Source: Adiantum capillus-veneris (Eukaryota > Streptophyta > Polypodiopsida > Polypodiales > Pteridaceae). From it: 64,000 nt of DNA. Positions 33,509-43,898 of the stretch are shown piece after piece. The first letter of the stretch is position 1. Each line of letters starts with the position of its first letter. Position numbers and translations under genes: made by a program. The notes beneath the pieces are model-generated. The model saw only the letters and a program-made list of their open reading frames with translations. It was not told the DNA's origin and ran no database searches. Location: contig CM043967.1 of assembly GCA_014529385.2 (NCBI GenBank), positions 7,468,501 through 7,532,500 on the forward strand, read 5' to 3'.

Positions 33509-33734
33509 AAGCACCATTTTGTAGAACGGTTAACGTAGACACCCATGTTATGCGGTAAGATTCCCTCGTATTGATGTACAATATGACACAAAGCACGCTA
33601 CCACACAATGCACACACGACACAAACACGAGTTGTGTGGTCATGTACTCTACTACTCTCACGCATTGTGATGTCGAGCACACTCCCACATGATCCCCTCA
33701 CTCCCTCTCTCTTCTTGGCATACCTCCAAAGGTT

Positions 33735-33778
<44 letters not shown>

Positions 33779-34654
33779 GCTACCCCACGTGCCCGGATGG
33801 GTCCATCTTTTTATTAATTTGCGGACATGTCGAACTTTCTTCTTTTCTCGACGAGCTCATCGGTATACTGCTATTCCCCGATGAGCCCACCGAGAAGCAA
33901 AAAGCTTGGGGGCTTTTTGTGGGTTACTAGGTTACCCTAAACTGGTTTAATTGTGATCATGTAAATTTTAATTATGTGAATATGACAATAACAATTATTA
34001 TTGTCTTCAAAAAAAATTAAAAGGTATTTTTAACACAAAGATTCCCTCAACAAAAAACAAAAATGATGTGCTAGTCTATAGCACGTAGCCCACGGACAAT
34101 GACAAAGCATGCAAAACTGTAACAATGCTAGCTGTACAAGAAGGATGCAACATTGCGAGAGAGAGAGAGAGAGGACACTTTGAAGAGAAAAAAACGCTAA
34201 AGAAAAAATAAAAGAGGAGAGAAACACCTCTTTATATGAACACGAGAGGTCTTTTGACTTTCGACCTTCATATGTCTTTTGACTTTCCACGTTCATTTAT
34301 CTTTTCATTTCCTAAACTCACCCTTCATTTATGCACTTAATATGTTTTGAGAGAATTTTTATTTTTTTGAGATTGGGGAGACCTAGTTGGTAATCACAAA
34401 AATTGATTAAATCCTTGGGACTCTCAAGTATTTTCTACTTTTGAAAATAGAGGGCCCTACTCAAAGTTCAATATTATTTCATTGTTATTTTGTATTGTCA
34501 ATGCAAAAATGGTCCTCAACCACAAGTAGGTGATAGATACTGTGCGAATTTCATCTACAAGTTCCTTACAACGTCACAAGAAAGGAGGCAACAAACATAA
34601 TATTCAAATAGGACAGTACTTGACCATGCTTTGAAAGAATCGTTAACCTTCAAA

Positions 34655-34820
34655 ACAATAGTACACATAGTATACATCTTAATTGAAAGAGTGTTTGTGT
34701 GCAAAAGAGAGAATAAAACAATAGTACAAATACTAACGGGAAAGAAAGAGTGTTTGTGTGTAAACGAGATAACAAAACAATAGTACACATGCTACCCGGA
34801 AGTGTGTGTAAAAGAGAGGA
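34655..34820. repeat. Imperfect minisatellite, three units
   Basis: AACAATAGTACACAT/AAAT … GAAAGAGTGTTTGTGTG.AAA.GAGA occurs three times with spacing of about 60 bp. Short minus-strand frames across it simply reflect the repeat. Confidence 0.7.
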
Positions 34821-34890
34821 TAACTAATGATTTTTTTTCCACGCCATTTCACACCGAACTTCATTCTCCCACAATCTTGTGAGTTGAGAA

Positions 34891-34960
34891 TCTACACTAT
34901 AGTATAATAGCAAAGTGAAACCTCAGCCATGTGTCAACATATCTAGGGTTGGGCTTGAGA
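34891..34960. repeat. Direct repeat R1 flanking the LINE remnant
   Basis: TCTACACTATAGTATAATAG…CAAAGTGAAACCTCAGCCATGTG…TTGGGCTTGAGAG matches R2 at 36528-36597 with substitutions and a 2-bp gap. Positioned at the 3' side of the LINE, it may be a long target-site duplication. Confidence 0.7.
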
Positions 34961-35246
34961 GAGAGAGAGAAATGAAATGAAATGTTATATTAATGTCTTC
35001 AAAAGGCCAAAATGACCTATGAAACCAGAGCGTTACAATGTGGTGGATCTGATACAAAGTCAGAGTAACAAAATGAAATGACAAAACGATAAAATATAAA
35101 TACTATGAAATCTTAAGCTGGTAGGTGTGAACTAAGTAGCTAGCAAAGGGTAGCTAATTCACAGGTCACAATAGATCCAGCATTGATCAATGATGGATCT
35201 CATCAATCTCCTCCATGGTCACCAGTCTAATCAGGCGTCGTGCTTG

Positions 35247-35700
35247 TCAAGCCAAAGTGATCTGAATCCTTTGATGTAGCCTCTGTCGATGTTGTGTAGT
35301 CCTTCGCACTCGTGGGCATCTGGGTCTCCCCAACTCAGTCGCTCGGTCGATCAGTGTGCCTCTGGTGTGAGGTGATAAGATCTTTTGTGGTAGTAGCTCC
35401 TCCAGGTGTCCAATGTCTGCTCTAAAGAAGTATGTGATGTGTCTTTGAGGGCTGGCCTCTCCTCTCATCAGGCTCTCTCTGTATTTGTGCAGCTCGAGCA
35501 GAAACAAACCCATGCATCTCTGATCCTTGTACCTCATGACTTTAGAGAGTGTTCCAAATCCCTCTCTAAACAAGCAGTGGAAGCGACCTCGTATCTCGTA
35601 GTAGACGGGGCAGTGGCATGTGTAGTGTAACTCTGTCTCAGGCTCCATGTCACACAGGGGGGCATATCCTGACCTCTACTGGTACTCTATTGTATCTCCC
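35247..35700 (-). pseudogene. LINE ORF2 C-terminal zinc-binding tail
   Basis: The frame 35648-35247 reads ETELHYTCHCPVYYEIRGRF HC (split here), preceded in frame by YAPLCDM, giving C…C…H…C spacing typical of the CCHC tail of plant LINE RTs (C-x-x-C…E-x-x-H-x-x-x-x-C-P-x-Y). It continues FREGFGTLSKVMRYKDQRCM. The tail is thought to bind nucleic acid. Stops upstream at 35670-36070 separate it from the RT part. Confidence 0.72.
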
Positions 35701-36070
35701 AGTCTCGATCCGTAGTTGGTGTGAAGATGTACGTATCTGGCCAATAGCACAATGTATCCCATGAGACAAGTGGGTGTCCATGTATCTGGGCCTCATCACA
35801 AAATCCTTTGCTGTAAGCTAGAGAAGATGCCCTCTGTAGAAAGCCATCTTCGTGCCCAACTCCTATGCTGGCTATATTCGTGTCCTCCTAGTGTCTAGCT
35901 GAGTCAGGTCCTGGCGGATGAGCATGGTGATCTCAGACTGTGTAAGAGTTAGGGAGGGTGCATCCAATGAGTAATGGAAGGGGGGCGATCTGTCTATACT
36001 GAACCCATGCGCTTGAAACCATGATGTGAAACCATGATGTCATCTCCCCATACCAACATGTTGTATCTCC

Positions 36071-36361
36071 CTACATGGCTAACTGTCGAGAGGACTCAAG
36101 TGCAAGGCGGGCATATCTGTCTTTGGGAAGTTCCCACATGCGATGTATGAAGGAGACAGATCTGATGAGCACCTCAACTACTAGTGGGGAGGCAGCTAGC
36201 TCTGCTTGAATAATGGCACGTGGTTCTGAAGCCTTGGTTCTAATGAGCTGCGAGATCATGGAGACCATAGGTTTCTCCATGTCCCCCCATCCATCAGTGC
36301 GACTTGTCCTCCCGTGATGATCCAATGAAGGGCCCCACATCTCAGCTCCATAGAGCAATGT

Positions 36362-36370
<9 letters not shown>
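36071..36370 (-). pseudogene. LINE reverse transcriptase thumb-region remnant
   Basis: Reads STLLYGAEMWGPSL, the widespread LINE motif just after the RT domain (LY-G-E-W), then KASEPRAIIQAELAASPLVV and SVSFIHRMWELPKDRYARLA, which matches the typical helical region before the zinc tail. The 5' end runs into a GA microsatellite and poly-G (36363-36400) where the element is truncated. Confidence 0.7.
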
Positions 36371-36397
<27 letters not shown>

Positions 36398-36527
36398 GGG
36401 AGGTAGCAGCAAGGTCCCTCTCTCTTTCTCTCTATATTCTTCAATTTTGCCAACAGCTCTTTCCCCCTTCTTTCGGCTATGTGGCTACACAATTCAAAAT
36501 ATTTTGTTTTTTTTTAGTGCTAGTAAT

Positions 36528-36597
36528 CTATATTATAGTATTATGGCAAAGTGAAACCTCGGCCATGTGAACATATCCGAGCTTGGGCTTGGGGGAA
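36528..36597. repeat. Direct repeat R2 flanking the LINE remnant
   Basis: TCTATATTATAGTATTATGG…CAAAGTGAAACCTCGGCCATGTG…GGGCTTGGGGG, partner of R1. It is followed by G10 and a long (GA)n run at 36608-36669 that abuts the truncated A3 LTR. Confidence 0.7.
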
Positions 36598-36614
36598 AGA
36601 GAGAAAAGGGGGGG

Positions 36615-36673
<59 letters not shown>

Positions 36674-36727
36674 CAGAGATAGCCTTCTGACATGTGTCTT
36701 CCTTTCCCTTTTTGTGAGAGATTTAGG

Positions 36728-37189
36728 TAATTATTTAATGCAACTAAACTCTCATTGGGCCCCTTTGTCTCCTGGCCAATAGGAATCAGGCAAGCCATTG
36801 GGCTGTTGAATGCTCATTGGACCCCTTGGGACACTGTCCAATAGTCTTCTAGAGAGCTTAATTCTTATTGGGTTTTTTATTGAGTGTTTTTAAATTAATT
36901 AAACTAGATTTACTCTAGCCTAATTCTCATTGGTCCACCTCCATGGCCAGCCAATAGGTAATTATTTAATGCAACTAAACTCTCATTGGGCCCCTTTGTC
37001 TCCTGGCCAATAGGAATCGGGCAAGCCATTGGGCTGTTGAATGCTCATTGGACCCCTTGGGACACTGTCCAATAGTCTTCTAGAGAGCTTAATTCTTATT
37101 GGGTTTTTTATTGAGTGTTTTTAAATTAATTAAACTAGATTTACTCTAGCCTAATTCTCATTGGTCCACCTCCATGGCCAGCCAATAGG
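36728..37189. repeat. 231-bp tandem duplication within the A3 LTR
   Basis: TAATTATTTAATGCAACTAA … CCAGCCAATAGG appears twice in a row, almost identical. The paired LTR of A3 and the other family members carry a single copy, so it arose in this LTR after insertion or during its last replication. Confidence 0.9.
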
Positions 37190-37264
37190 GTTTGAGTACA
37201 CCTTGTGGGCATCTGGGCTAGGGAGCTGACATGTGTCCCTCATTCCCTTTGTGTAAAGGAGGCT

Positions 37265-37269
<5 letters not shown>

Positions 37270-37319
<50 letters not shown>

Positions 37320-37399
37320 CTCTCTCATCCCCTACTTTCAACGCTTGCCCCCTCCTTTGTACGATTCATGAAAACTTTTGGTACACACACAAAGGAGGC

Positions 37400-37444
<45 letters not shown>
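37270..37444. repeat. Two (GT)n microsatellites in duplicated LTR segment
   Basis: Long GT runs at about 37270-37317 and 37401-37444, each followed by TTTCTCTCTCATCCCCTACT and the same downstream sequence. The other A3 LTR has (TC)n at the equivalent place (43485-43531), so the tract has changed type between the two LTRs. Confidence 0.85.
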
Positions 37445-37447
<3 letters not shown>

Positions 37448-37779
37448 CTCTCTCATCCCCTACTTTCAAGGCTTGCCCCCTCCTTTGTAGGATTCATGAA
37501 AACTTTGGTACACACACAAAGCATCCAATTTTTAATAAGCTTTGACCGTTGAACACAACCTTTGAATTTTGGAACCTTAGCATTTTGGAAGTCTTAATGG
37601 GCTGAACCTTAGGGTCTTTAAAGCCCATTGTTGCACACGGCTCTTTTGTATATGGCCCCCCTTTGGATCCCTATTTTCCCTCCTTTGTATCCCTACTGTG
37701 GCCGGTCTGCCAGCTTGACCAATATTTTAGCTTTTTCTCCCTTGGCACTTCCCCATATTAAATGATCAATTTAACATGA

Positions 37780-37960
37780 GAATCATTTAGGAGAATTAGA
37801 TATTAGTTATTATGACATTACCTCTATCTTGAAATCATATTAGTTATTATTTATGACATTACCTTTATCTTGAAATCATATTAGTTTAACATGAGAATCA
37901 TTTAGGAGAATTAGATATTAGTTATTATGACATTACCTCTATCTTGAAATCATAGTCGTC
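37780..37960 (-). repeat. Repeated LTR/polypurine-tract border of A3
   Basis: The motif TTATTATGACATTACCTCTA / ATCTTGAAATCAT, which spans the junction of LTR end and polypurine tract, occurs three times at about 37806, 37851 and 37925, with a second copy of ATGAGAATCATTTAGGAGAA between. Only the rightmost copy is in the normal position next to the internal region. Confidence 0.8.
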
Positions 37961-38269
37961 CTCGACTATGGGGTAGAGAAGATAAACTCTATTCATTAGT
38001 CCTTTTTCTAGCGGGTAGAGGATCCCTAACAATCCAAAGATAAAATCCATGGATATGCTCTCCCATGGTGAATTAGGGATTGGCAAAGGTTGAAGCAATC
38101 TAGGTTGCTTCCCTCTATCAAACTTTGTCTTATGGCATACCACACATTTAGAAACATACTCTTGTATGTTTGCTTTCATGGTAGGCCAATAGAAATATGT
38201 TTCAATCCCTTTTAGGGTAGACTGAATCCCTCTATGCCCTGCATAAGGAGGAGCATGAGATTCATACAT
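37933..38269 (-). pseudogene. A3 integrase N-terminus fused to element tail by deletion
   Basis: Encodes the HHCC zinc finger (SHAPPYAGHRGIQST … CVVCHKTKF) and WESISMDFIFGL with the first catalytic Asp. It then jumps into sequence that in element A lies about 1.3 kb further on, near 15090 (AGGGATCCTCTACCCGCTAG). The rest of the core, the GPF/Y region and the chromodomain are deleted. Confidence 0.88.
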
Positions 38270-38347
38270 TACTTTCTCATGTAGTGAGTTAGTAATGCAT
38301 AGTCTATTGCCATAGAGGAGATAACCATCTTGTAAAGTAAATGGTTC

Positions 38348-39624
38348 CTATTTCTTCCCTAGTACAAGGGTTGAAATCACATCTCTAAAATTGGGAACAA
38401 TAGCATACTCATCTATCATAGAAGATGGATCATTGTGAGTTGCTATGGAAACCGCATTTACTCGATCGTCTACTCCAACTACTTGATTATGCTTGCCAGC
38501 AATGTGAGCAATACGAAAATGAAATTGCGAAAGGAAATTTGTCCACCTCATTTGTTTGTCGGGGAGAGCTTGGTCTACGTCATGAAGTACTTAAGGCTTT
38601 GGTGATCCGTCCTCAAAATGAAAGGAGTCTCCAATAAATTATAGTGCTTCCATGAGTCTAAGGCATGTAGAACTTCGAGGAGTTCCTTTTCATATATACC
38701 TAGAGATTGCTCAACAGGGTCGAGCCTTTGACTTTCATAGGCTATGGCATGTCCTTCTTGGAGCAAAACGGCTCCAAGGCAATCACCACAAGCGTCACAT
38801 TGGACCTCAAATGGCTTTGAGAGATCCGGCAGTGCAAGCACAGGTTGAGAGATAAGCTTTTCAAAAGCATTGTTCTCCTTGGCAGAAAATGTATACCTAA
38901 TGTTTTTCTTTGTTAGGTCATGTAATGGTCTTGCAATTTGTGAGAACTTTTCTATGAAGCGTCTATAGTATGCACACATACCTATAAAACTTCTTAGTTC
39001 ATGAAGATTCCTTGGTGTAGGCCATCCTTTTATTGCCTCTAACTTTGATGGATCCATTTGGATGCCATCTTGAGAGATAATGTGACCTAAATACTGAATC
39101 TCATGCAAGAAAAATTCACTTTTCTTTCGATTAACATAAAGTTTATTCTCTCTTAGAACTTGAAATATTACGTGGAGGTATTGCTTGTGTTCATCTAGTG
39201 AATTAGAGTAGATGATAATATCATCAAAGAACACTCTAGTAAAGGTTCGGTGAGGCCTGAATAGCTTCTCCATCAAGCGGTTGAATGTGGTTGGTGCATT
39301 GGTCAAGCCAAAAGGCATGACAATATATTCATAAAAACCAAACGTAGTGCGAAATGCGGTCTTTACAATGTCTTGATCAACTATCCTTATTCGATGATAG
39401 CCACTTTTTAGGTCGATCCTACTGAAGTAGGTGGACCCTTGAAGCTTATCAAATAGGTCTTCTACCCGTGGAATGGGAAACCTAATCTTGATAGTAATCG
39501 TATTTAGTGCTCTATAGTCGACACACATAAGATATTTCTTTTGCACTAATAGCACAAGTGAGCAAAATGGAGATGAGCTAGGCCTAACCATGCCCTTCTC
39601 AACTGATTCATGCACTTGCCACAT
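38348..39624 (-). pseudogene. A3 reverse transcriptase and RNase H
   Basis: A long open frame (39624-38575, 349 codons) covers RT (VDYRALNTITIKIRF, FSRIDLKSGYHRI, FFDDIIIYSNS) through RNase H (CDACGDCLGAVLLQ, YEKELLEVLHALDSWKH), ending KYFMT then TAG where A reads CAG. 38551-38348 continues the RNase H tail. It retains the EIQYLGHIIS segment deleted in element A, so it is the better template for the family consensus at this point. The QKK-DGTYRM region has lost three residues. Confidence 0.9.
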
Positions 39625-39719
39625 AAAATCTCCTCTTGTTGAGCTTGAGAAACTCTATAAGGAGGTTTATTAGGCGGTGAACTTCCTTGAAGAAGTTCAA
39701 TTGCATGGTCAGCATTGCC

Positions 39720-40706
39720 TCATTTAGGAGGTAGTTCACAAGGGATGTCGTCAATAAAGACATCTTGAAACCCCTTGAGTAAATTGGATAACTCTAATTC
39801 CTTGTGATTGTTTATATTTTCTTTTGCTAAAGCATTAGGTTCATTTTGAGAATCTTTAACAAAAATCATGTATACGGAAATAGAGCTCTTTATTGACTTA
39901 TTCAAAGCTTGCGTATGTACAATGGGTATGGTGTTACCCATCTCTTTGGCATCTATGTACATATCTTTTCGCCTGAACCTAAAGTAGATTCTCCTTTCAT
40001 GGAATTTAACATTGCCAGCCATGAGATCAAACCATGGTGCCCCTAGGATTACATCCTCATGCTTGAGAGGAGAGATAAAGAAGTCCTCTTTGTCCACATA
40101 GCTTTGGACATGGAGCCTCAATTTCCCGATTAAGGGAGTGACTGAAGCTTCTTGCCCCTTGAAAGCACCATCTATGGGTAGGACGTCTCCCATCTCGTAG
40201 GCTTGGATGCCTAGCCTAGTGGCCAACTCTATGGATATGAAATTGTGAGTAGAACCAGGGTCAAAGAGAATAAAAGCATCATGTTCTCTTACGTTTCCCC
40301 AAGCATGGCATAGAGGAGATCCTTTGTGGTGAGCTTCCTTTTCTTGGATTTCAACCAAGGTAGCTCTAGGAGGATCATGGCGGGTGTTCTTTTGGGGACA
40401 AGTGCGATACGCATGTCCTTGCTCGTCGCACATGAAACAATGGTTATCCTTGCGATAACGCTCAAGCTCATCAGGAGAGAATTTTTTTTTTCCTTTGTAA
40501 ACTCCCTTCTCCTTAGCTTTGTTGGGATTTCCCTTAGGGGACTTTTGGACATTGTCCTTCCCCTTATTCTCATTGGAACCCTTGTTTTCCGTGGGCTTAG
40601 AATTTCTTTTAGGCCTTGTTTGGAAATTGATTCGAGAAGCCACCATAGGATGGCGTATAGCCGCGGATATGGTGAGTGGCCTTTGGGAGTTGACATACTC
40701 CACCAT
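39720..40706 (-). pseudogene. A3 gag C-terminus, zinc knuckle and protease
   Basis: 328 codons. The CX2CX4HX4C knuckle is CFMCDEQGHAYRTC and the retropepsin segment FILFDPGSTHNFIS, with D-P-G in place of D-S/T-G. The post-protease spacer (EDFFISPLKHEDVILGAPWF) follows. It ends at TGA 39722-39720, which in frame corresponds to the GNDD(H) position of A; pol resumes at 39624. Confidence 0.87.
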
Positions 40707-40710
40707 TTCT

Positions 40711-41864
40711 TTAGATAAGACCGCACAAAATTGTTATTTTTGCTCTCCAAAATCCATCTTTTTGAAAACAGTGGCTTTCATATGTAAATCCCAAAACTTG
40801 TCTACATATTTGTGAATGGATTCTTAGGGAGAGAGCCTCAAGCTTCACCATTCCGTGAGTAATTTGTCTTTGGCATCGGTGGCCAAACACTGCTTCATAA
40901 TGGAAGCTCTTAAAGCTTTCCATGTTCGTGGAGCTTCACTATTGGCCCATAGGCTAGACCACCATTGCCTGGCGGACTTTTGAAAGTGCATAGCTACATG
41001 GCGTAGCTTAGATGACTCCGTGAAGCCCTCATCTCCAAACGCCGCATCGAATTGTTGGATAAAAGCCAAGACTTTGTCCGTAGCACCAAAGGTGCCATCG
41101 TAGGTAAGGAAAGAGATGCTCTTTCCTCCCTCTTTGAACTTCTTAAGCTTGGACGACCTCTTCCACGTGGCATAGGATTTCCTATGGCCTCTTCTTTTTT
41201 ATGGTTCAAAAGTTGCACCATCGCTTTCTTCAGAGGATGAAGATGGAGAAGAGGGTGACCTCTTTCTCACCTTTTTCTTGCCTTGATCTTCTTTGTCTAC
41301 ACCATCACTTTCATAAGAGGAAGAGGATGAAGAAGAGGGTGTCCTCTTTCTCGCCTTTTCCTTCTCTTGCTTTTTGTCATCCCTCTTTGAATTATGGTTT
41401 GGAGAAGTCTGTGATGGTATTCTCCGTTTAGGAGGTGATGGAGAGTGTTTAGCCCGTCGTCTTCTTGGAACCATCTCTACCGAGGTGGCAGGAGACTCAC
41501 TTCTTTCTCGTTCCTTCGGTGGGGGCTCTTGAGTTCTCCTGTGAGAAGGAGATGCGTCATCAAGAAGCAAATTTTTGAGCCCTTCTCATGGCTCCTCTTC
41601 TTCTTCCTGAATCGGAGAGAGGCCTCTTTTGGAAGTCTCGCAAGGAGGCTTCCTAGGTACTCTCTCGTCATGGTGGGGAGTTTGGAGAATCCCATGAGCA
41701 CGAATCTGCCATTGCACTTCACTTTGGAGGGATGGATTGCCCATGGCTTGTTGAAGCCTGGAAACAAGGTAGTTAACAAGCTTAGGGGCATCATTAGTAG
41801 CCTTCTCATTAGCAAAATCAAAGCTATCAACATAAATTTCACTCTCTTTACTATTGTCAACCAT
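40711..41864 (-). pseudogene. A3 gag, N-terminal and core parts
   Basis: Starts ATG at 41864 (MVDNSKESEIYVDSFDFANE). A stop follows at 41588-41586 (a TGA after EEEEEP), then the Ser/Arg/Lys-rich linker 41570-41199, ending GATFEP with TAA as in A2, then the gag core 41069-40711 (LRHVAMHFQKSARQWWSSLW). Multiple frameshifts. The shared TAA after GATFEP in A2 and A3 suggests these two derive from a common defective ancestor. Confidence 0.85.
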
Positions 41865-42262
41865 TCTAACAACTTTTAGGTGTAAACTCTTTTAGGTGTA
41901 CTTTGGCACTTCAAGCCCTAGTTGCTACTCCTCTTTACCCGAAAAGCACTCAAGCTATTGTACCCGTGGCTCGAATACATTAATTGCAAGGAATAAAAGA
42001 GAGGGTCGTTCAACACCAAAAAGCACAGGCTCCTGTCAAGCTTCTAATAGCTCAATAGGGGTTTAAGCCATAGGCAAGCCCCGTAGGACTCCACTATTAA
42101 GACCATAGCTCTCGACGGTGATGCCCCGTTATCTGCACAAAGCCAGGCAAGCTGCAAGGCTGAAAAATCCCTATTCTACTTACTCATTTGCAATTAATAA
42201 TAACAACCATTTATAGCTAGCTTGAGGACATCCCTTGTTGAGCAAGAAAAGAGAAACCTTGT

Positions 42263-42274
42263 GCTCTGATACCA
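42263..42274 (-). promoter_or_regulatory. Primer binding site of A3
   Basis: TGGTATCAGAGC on the minus strand, one base inside the LTR boundary, identical to that of element A. Confidence 0.9.
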
Positions 42275-42275
42275 A

Positions 42276-43483
42276 TGTAACATTTAATGTGCTAGTAACT
42301 TGTGTGTAGCGAAAATTAGCATGAACATAGTGAGCATTTTATTAGAATAGATTCCTACTGAGCATAACAAGAGTGCTTGGGTAGGGAGAGCGACAAAAAG
42401 CATAACACCTAGTTAGATAGGCATGAACAATACTTCAAAAGATAGAAATTAAGCTATTGACAATAGTTGAGGACCGGATTTACATGGAGCCGGTCCCCCC
42501 CTCCAAAAGGCTTTGTATTATAGGTTTCTCCTATCAAGAGAGACATTTTACAATACAATTCTTTGTGCTCCTTCAATACTAGCTAGTGCAATGAAGGTGG
42601 AAGGTTCAAGCACTAAGCAAAACACTTATAAAACACAACATCAATTCCCTCATGGTCTCAGACCCAAGACCTCACACACCTTCGAAGATGATGAGAGCTA
42701 GTGGGGGATGAGAGTAGATTGAGAGGAAGAAGGAGTAGTCTTACGAGAAAGATGTACATCTCCTCACATAATCACTCATATTAGCATAGCATAGCTTAGT
42801 AATTAGTATGGTAGAGGAGATAAGCATGCATTGAAACTTGGCTCTTGGTTGGATTTGCATCACAAAGCCAAAAGTTGTTGGTGTAGGCCTCCCTTTTCAC
42901 AAGCTTGTAGTAGGTGATAAGCTTTCCATTAAAGCTTGGGAAGGAGAGAGAGAGAGAGAGAGAGAGAGTCTTCTTGCTCCACACATGAGCTTGTGTGTGA
43001 GTATGTGAGATAATGCCTTTGAAAATTCAGTCCCCCTGTCTCTCTTGGTCGACCCCTCTTCCATTTTACTCATGCAGGCATCCCATTGGCCCATTGGCCC
43101 ATGCCAATGAAATTTAAGCAGCATAAGTGATAGTCTTCTGACATGTGTCCCCCTTTCCCCTTTTGTGAGAGCTTTAGGTAATTAATTAATGCAACTAAAC
43201 TCTCATTGGACCCCTTTGTCTCTTGGCCATAGGAATCAGGCAAGCGATTAGGCTGTTGAATGCTCATTGGACCCCTTGGGAGACTGTCCAATAGTCTTCT
43301 AGAGATTTTAATTCTTATTGGTTCTTTTAATGAGTGTTTTTAAATTAATTAAAATAGATTTACTCTAGCCTAATTCTCATTGGTCCACCTCCATGGCCAT
43401 CCAATAGGATTTGAGTACACCTTGTGGGCATCTGGGCTAGGGAGCTGACATGTGTCCCTCATTCCCTTTGTGTAAAAGAGACT

Positions 43484-43534
<51 letters not shown>

Positions 43535-43898
43535 CCCTACTTGCAAGGCTCGCCCCCTCCTTTGCAGGATTCATGAAAACTTTTGGTACACACACAAAGC
43601 ATCCAATTTGTACTAAGCTTTGACCATTGGACACAACCTTTGAATTTTGGAACCTTAGCATTTTGGAAGTCTTAATGAGCTGAACCTTAGGGTCTTTAAA
43701 GCCCATTGTTGCACATTGCTCTTTTGCAGATGGACCCCCCTTTGGATCCCTATTTTCTCTCCTTTGGATCCCTAATGTGGCCATTCTGCCAGCTTAACCA
43801 ATATTCTAGCTTTTTCTCTTCTAGCACTTCCCCATATTAAATTATCAATTTAATATGAGAAAATCATTTAGGAAAATTAGATATTAGTTATTATGACA
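42276..43898 (-). repeat. 5' LTR of A3
   Basis: 1623 bp; on the minus strand it runs from TGTCATAATAACTAATATC to CATTAAATGTTACA. It contains a (TC)n run at 43485-43531 and a GA run near 42947-42968. Confidence 0.92.

Larger units (their letters stand above)
34970..36527 (-). mobile_element. 5'-truncated LINE (non-LTR) remnant
   Basis: Minus-strand remnant of the C-terminal part of a LINE ORF2. It covers the end of the reverse transcriptase and a zinc-binding tail, and ends in a (CATTT)3 simple tail at 34984-34970. No LTRs. It is flanked by direct repeats R1 and R2. The 5' part of the element, including endonuclease and the RT catalytic core, is absent. Confidence 0.7.
36670..37932 (-). repeat. 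3' LTR of A3, truncated and with internal duplications
   Basis: It lacks the final part present in the 5' LTR (42276 to about 43130) and ends against the (GA)n run at 36669. It contains a 231-bp tandem duplication (36728-36958 and 36959-37189) and a second duplication that doubles a (GT)n tract and its flanks (about 37254-37510). Confidence 0.85.
36670..43898 (-). mobile_element. Gypsy copy A3 (family A), minus strand
   Basis: 5' LTR 43898-42276, primer site 42274-42263, gag from 41864, protease around 40300, RT and RNase H 39624-38348, the integrase N-terminus only, then polypurine tract and a truncated, internally duplicated 3' LTR (37932-36670). It is the same family as A and A2 by protein and LTR sequence. 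It is defective through loss of the integrase core, C-terminus and chromodomain. Confidence 0.92.

Noticed and set aside
33250-33510. CRISPR-like array
   Set aside because: Only two 100-bp tandem units, no regular spacers, and the context is a plant nuclear genome.
36567-36798. ORFs with Arg-Glu or Ser-Leu runs beside the A3 LTR
   Set aside because: Products of the GA repeat at 36618-36669 plus LTR sequence.
37205-37552. Plus-strand ORF of alternating Cys-Val
   Set aside because: It is the (GT)n tracts of the A3 LTR read as codons; no other coding features.
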